From contig SHMU01000015.1 in assembly GCA_008080765.1 (NCBI GenBank), forward strand, positions 1 to 36,064: DNA of 36,064 nucleotides, written 5' to 3'. Below the pieces are notes generated by a model. That model searched no databases. It was given only the letters and a program-made list of their open reading frames with translations, and was not told where the DNA came from. The stretch is from Promethearchaeota archaeon. GTDB taxonomy: Archaea; Asgardarchaeota; Lokiarchaeia; Sigyniarchaeales; SOKP01. Both the position numbers and the translations under genes were made by a program. Below are positions 34,930-36,064 of the stretch, in pieces; positions within the stretch are counted from its first letter, which is position 1, and each line of letters begins with the position of its first letter.

Positions 34930-35530
34930 CTTTATATATATATAATATAATATAGTTTCGGGGGTTAATAAATGTTTAGGTGGTTTGCGGGACAAATTAT
35001 GGCATATAGGGTATCGACTTGATTTTTCATCATTTCGGGGGATGGTTTAGAATTTCATCCGAGATTAATTTTGGGGCGAACAGATGAATAAAAAAAGGCT
35101 TTCATCTTTCCTGCAAGGAGATCGATTTTTGAGGTGTCGTTCGAGCATCACCACTTTGTGATTTTATTTAAAAAGAAGCTCGACGAAAATCGGCTCGAGG
35201 AGAGCGCTTGAAAAAGTTTTCTCTTGGAAGCATATAACCGGTGACTGGTATTTCTTTTCGAATTTGTGAGATTTTGCGAATCTTATAATCCTTATCCAGT
35301 TATCAGGATATGGCAAATATATTCAAGATTGCAAGATCAACTTACCTTCTCCTAGAAGGGAAAGTGTTTTAAGGCGTTCTTTTGGGGGGTAATTTTTGCG
35401 GTGGGAAAGAAGTGGGAAAAAAGTGATTTGAGGCTCGAAAGTATATTTATAGTTTAAATATGATTTTGTCAAAAAATGAGAAAATAAAAAATCTCTAAAA
35501 TCGAGGAGCGGGGCGGATTTTAGAAACCGG
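34930..35530 (-). promoter_or_regulatory. Leader of CRISPR array 2
   Basis: Homologous in blocks to the leader of array 1. Near the repeats it starts with a TA run (34931-34955). The central block is 35139-35225 (TTCGAGCATCACC, AAGAAGCTCGACGAAA, GAGAGCGCTT). The distal block has GAGGCTCGAAA (35430), a TATA-like TATTTATAGTTTAAATATGA and GGAGC (35505), with the same 61-base offset as in leader 1 and at 12867. The inverted repeat TTCGAGCATC / GAGGCTCGAA spans 290 bases. No open frame of note. The pre-crRNA probably starts near 35440 or closer to the repeats. Confidence 0.7.
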
Positions 35531-36064
35531 TGAAGAAATATATTTTGTGAGGAGGAGTTTTAAGTATTTAGATTTTTACTATTTGGATAATTCTCAAATT
35601 TTAATAAGCCTAGAACAAGAACAAGAACTATAAAAAGTTGATCGCATAGAAAGACCTGTATTGGTTGGATAATATATTAGATATTAATGAGAAATTACGA
35701 GGGAATTAAATAAGTCAACATCATCTTGAAGCAGATAAACCAAAATTAGGGGATCTTTCTTTTTTTAAGTTTAAAAAGAAGATTTCCACTTTAAACTTTA
35801 AGCTTTAAAAAATTAATTCTTATTTCTTATTATTTCTTATTAATTCTTCTGGGGGAAAAATTTAAGCTATCTACAACGAGTGGCATAATTTCGCATGAGG
35901 GTTCACTTATAATTTATAATTATAACAAAATACCCTGTAAAAAAGATTAAAAAAGTAATTTTGGATTGATTATTAAATATATGAAATGGGGTCTTACCGA
36001 CAAATAATTTTAGTGATGAATTTTAATTAAATTCTTCCAAAAGAGACTTCCATTAAAAAAATGA
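35531..36064. other. Gene-free right edge
   Basis: About 530 AT-rich bases beyond leader 2. A TATA-like GTTTTAAGTATTTAG lies at about 35557-35571, but no frame follows within the window. Nothing else seen. Confidence 0.35.

Noticed and set aside
1-36064. tRNA or rRNA genes
   Set aside because: I looked for tRNA-like and rRNA-like GC-rich structured stretches; the only GC-rich structured region is the IscB element.

Overview
The window looks like part of an archaeal genome. The DNA is very AT-rich, several genes have archaeal TATA boxes (TTTAAATA type) about 25 bases before the start codon and so are probably leaderless, and the CRISPR repeats end in ATTGAAAC when read as crRNA. Two large TPR proteins share an N-terminal block (EFWGHCSNL.AW.EN, LLHRN.AFPLL) that I associate, from memory only, with Asgard archaea of the Lokiarchaeota type. 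I rate that lineage guess as moderate.

Layout. At 1-300 there is the worn right end of an IS200/IS605-type element, cut into a small membrane-protein gene. From 800 to 4120 lie a TPR gene on the minus strand, a membrane-anchored surface protein gene and one broken small gene. CRISPR array 1 (4471-7277, 37 repeats) and its leader follow, then a second TPR gene (8104-10539), a small unknown gene (10742-11161), another gene relic and a standalone CARF gene on the minus strand (11863-12546). The effector operon runs 13725-24412 on the plus strand: compact cas10, a Cas7-Cas5-Cas11 fusion, a double Cas7, csx19, and two tandem Cas7-insertion paralogues that each end in a cold-shock domain. This order and these fusions match the type III-D variant (III-Dv) known from Synechocystis 6803. 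A GC-rich IscB element with its omega RNA (24485-26106, iscB frameshifted) sits between the operon and a Can1-like protein with two CARF domains and two nuclease folds (26129-28768). CRISPR array 2 (29214-34929, 77 repeats) and a leader homologous to the first close the window.

How it may work. Both arrays are read leftward from long leaders of matched size. The crRNAs would load on the Cas7/Cas5/Cas11 fusion complex. Cas10 has no HD domain but keeps a plausible cyclase site (NGDD), so defence should rely on RNA cleavage by the Cas7 sites and on cyclic oligoadenylate signalling to the two CARF proteins. The Can1-like protein, however, seems to have lost the catalytic lysine in both nuclease folds. 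No Cas6, Cas1 or Cas2 is encoded here, so processing and adaptation must be supplied from elsewhere.

The most unusual points are the paired cold-shock domains on the Cas7-insertion subunits, the apparently nuclease-dead Can1-like sensor, an excess of spacers that are perfect stem-loops, a leader element copied in front of the cas operon, and a stepwise fossil record of repeat change in both arrays.
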